From: an uncultured Gemmatimonadales bacterium
GTDB taxonomy: Bacteria > Gemmatimonadota > Gemmatimonadetes > Gemmatimonadales > GWC2-71-9
Length of the DNA: 64,000 nt
Assembly (NCBI GenBank): GCA_947259405.1
Contig: CAMYLY010000004.1
Coordinates: 347,120-411,119 of the forward strand
Direction: 5' to 3'
Part shown: in pieces, positions 62,310-64,000 of the stretch
Position numbering within the stretch: position 1 is the stretch's first letter
How the letters are laid out: the number at the start of each line of letters is the position of its first letter
Translations under genes and position numbers: made by a program
The notes under the pieces: model-generated
Told to the model about the DNA's origin: nothing
Seen by the model: only the letters and a program-made list of their open reading frames with translations
Database searches by the model: none

Positions 62310-62323
62310 ACCGCCGGTTGGCG

Positions 62324-62908
62324 CTAGCGGTAAACCTTCCGCAGGACAACCGTCCCGCTCCCAGCGTATGCTGAGTCGAAGAGCAGAGCCGCCCCGGCAG
62401 GGTCAAAACGCCCTTCCCACTCCGTAGAGTCCGGTTCCCACGTGAACGAAATGATCCGGGCGGTTCGATTCCATTCCCCAGCGTGCCATCTGCCTCCAGG
62501 CAGAACGCGGTAGCGCGCCACCCCGCCCCTAAGAAGATCCAACTCGACGCGCTGGTCGCGACCGATAGGGCTGCCGCGCCAATCCCCCCAGATGGGACGA
62601 GCCATTCGGTCCTGCCGTGCCATGGTCACCACGGTGCTTTCGGCGGTGAGGATCAAGAGTCGGTCCATCGCGAACCAATAGCGGACCGTAAACGTCGTGT
62701 CTCCCCAGGCCGTCAGCGAGTCGCCATCCACACTGAATGACAACGGCCTCTCATCGTTGAGCAGCAGCATCGTGTCGCCGTAGAAGTCGAAATGGAGTGG
62801 CGCGGCTTGGTGCGTGCCAACCCACCGATTCAACAGCCGGTCCGTGTCTTGCGCCGTCCAAGCGGCGGCGGACAGGACCAAGGCGACCAAAGCGATCCCG
62901 AATCGCAT
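62324..62908 (-). CDS. Secreted protein of unknown function
   Basis: A 194-aa protein. The start ATG 62908 gives a clean signal peptide (MRFGIALVALVLSAAAWTAQ), followed by a beta-rich domain with alternating aromatic residues (APLHFDFYGDTMLLLN, TTFTVRYWFAMD). No catalytic motif; ends at 62324, convergent with the preceding plus-strand gene. Confidence 0.6.
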   Translation of the reverse strand: MRFGIALVALVLSAAAWTAQDTDRLLNRWVGTHQAAPLHFDFYGDTMLLLNDERPLSFSVDGDSLTAWGDTTFTVRYWFAMDRLLILTAESTVVTMARQDRMARPIWGDWRGSPIGRDQRVELDLLRGGVARYRVLPGGRWHAGEWNRTARIISFTWEPDSTEWEGRFDPAGAALLFDSAYAGSGTVVLRKVYR

Positions 62909-62997
62909 ATGGGGGTATTCTATTGGGGTTGCCCCGTCCTGCAAACCGACAGTTCTCTGGAGGTTTGTGGGTCCCAGGTTATTTTGGACGTTCTTTC

Positions 62998-63621
62998 ATG
63001 ACGGTACCAGCTATCTCTCGAGCGACCTTTACGACGCACGATCGTGCCGAAGCGCTTGGCCGGTTCTTCACGCGAGCCGGCGAGGCACCTCGCGTTATGG
63101 CGTATGATGAGGACATGGGATGCCCGTTGCACATGGCCATGTCCGCCATCGAGTGGACGATTGCGGTTGGCATCCTCAACGATGCAGATCTCGTCCATGC
63201 TGCACGACTCACCGGTGAAGCCGCGGCAGCGCTAGTGGAACGGCAGCGGGACGGTCGGCGCACGTTCTTGTACATGGGACCGCGAATGGATGCGCCGCCG
63301 GCTGACCCGCACGAAGGCACCGTACTCTTCGATGAACCTGGTGTGCGAGGCATCGAATTCGGCCAACGAGCGTACGCGCTTGCCCATTTTCTGCGTGCGA
63401 CCCAAGGCGCCGGAAGCGTCATCTCATTGCTGTCGCGTCGCCCGCCACAACTACTGCATATCCGACGCTGGATTGCAGCAATTTTCGAAGGTCCACCCGC
63501 GGACGTCTCGAACATCATGCTCGCCGGTTGGTTTGCCACGACGGGAGGTGGGTTGCTTTTCGCCCCAGCCAAACCCGGTGAGGCCTACGTCTACCAGGAA
63601 GTCGGTTCCGAGGGCGATTAG
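62998..63621 (+). CDS. Hypothetical protein (207 aa)
   Basis: Start ATG 62998. A soluble protein with segments PLHMAMSAIEWTIAVGILND, TGEAAAALVERQRDGRRTFLY and RAYALAHFLRATQGAGS. Not recognised. Divergent from the secreted protein gene. Confidence 0.55.
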   Translation: MTVPAISRATFTTHDRAEALGRFFTRAGEAPRVMAYDEDMGCPLHMAMSAIEWTIAVGILNDADLVHAARLTGEAAAALVERQRDGRRTFLYMGPRMDAPPADPHEGTVLFDEPGVRGIEFGQRAYALAHFLRATQGAGSVISLLSRRPPQLLHIRRWIAAIFEGPPADVSNIMLAGWFATTGGGLLFAPAKPGEAYVYQEVGSEGD

Positions 63622-64000
63622 TCACGCTGCCGTTTCCACATGCGGTGTGTTCGTTCGTGGACGATCACGATCTCCACAACTCAACATCAGGTGGAAAAAA
63701 CCGCTAACTGCATGTAAGCAACGCACGTCGAAACGCACACGTTTTGCACAAGAAGTAGCTCAGCCGAACAAAAAGCGGCGCTTGTGTGCATTGGCGCACC
63801 TTCTAAATTTTACTACGTCGTGGATGGTGGAGTTCGCTCCATGTTTCCGCGAAGTAAGGCCCGCGAATGAGAAGTTCCGGGGAGGCCGCCAGTCTAAAAC
63901 GTCAGGCGTCCGACGATCCGGGTAGCTACCTCGCGTGGGCTGGCAAGGCCAGTCGCGTTGCCTTGCCCACACCGATGTGGCGCCTCGGTGTGCAGTGTGG
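63622..64000. other. Non-coding right edge with two abutting perfect stem-loops
   Basis: No credible gene in 379 bases. Two perfect 8-bp stems abut: GGCAAGGC/GCCTTGCC (63942-63967) and CACACCGA/TCGGTGTG (63968-63992). TTTCCACAT near 63632 and GTGGAAAAAACC near 63693 are DnaA-box-like but isolated. This may be the start of a structured RNA or the leader of the next gene, cut by the window end. Confidence 0.45.

Overview
The window is a high-GC bacterial chromosome segment with about 70 genes, most of them housekeeping. The mix suggests a Gram-negative of the Gemmatimonadota type: lipoprotein/beta-barrel pairs, a TonB receptor with a carboxypeptidase-regulatory-like N-terminus, planctomycete-style CX4CH cytochromes and a HemQ-type heme branch. 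This is inference from gene content; there is no rRNA in the window.

Layout. 1-17.8 kb: RNase D; a minus-strand run of a MIP18-like protein, a DCC protein, a serine hydrolase and a matrixin; an MMPL transporter; polA followed by a prepilin and an unknown W-rich protein; cold-shock protein; a phytol/dolichol-kinase-like protein with a lytic transglycosylase; a Ser/Thr kinase; pyrE; an AraC-type regulator; RNase P RNA; a lipoprotein and an outer-membrane protein. 17.8-24.4 kb is the replication-origin neighbourhood: dnaN and dnaA on the minus strand, with an origin-like spacer carrying five TAG repeats between them, and rpmH-rnpA-yidD-yidC-mnmE on the plus strand. 24.4-34.1 kb: two minus-strand operons (ddl-rhomboid-macro domain-metalloprotease; holA-SPOR-mutS-TonB_C lipoprotein) and a sigma/anti-sigma pair.

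34.3-38.5 kb is a compact six-gene operon: hemD, a HemQ-Rieske fusion, hemE, upp, a 55-aa protein and a NUDIX hydrolase. 39.1-42.5 kb is accessory in character: tRNA-Phe, a frameshifted lipoprotein, a TetR regulator with two perfect operators, a tryptophan-rich membrane protein, a truncated DUF5671-like gene and a 222-bp non-coding stretch with a hairpin. 42.5-48.9 kb holds a membrane spermidine-synthase-like protein, a TonB receptor and a type II NADH dehydrogenase.

49-57.2 kb: a CX4CH lipoprotein cytochrome next to a porin with an N-terminal CXXCH heme site (Cyc2-like architecture), a hybrid histidine kinase, P5C dehydrogenase and a lipoprotein/beta-barrel pair. 57.2-64 kb: a TolB-like propeller lipoprotein coupled to lepB, an Lrp-type regulator behind an AT-rich leader, a lysine-rich histone-H1-like protein, several unknowns, and a structured non-coding end.

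The most unusual items are the HemQ-Rieske fusion, the porin-cytochrome plus CX4CH lipoprotein pair, a PolA whose three proofreading motifs are all destroyed, the DnaA-trio origin, and the two abutting perfect stem-loops at the right edge.
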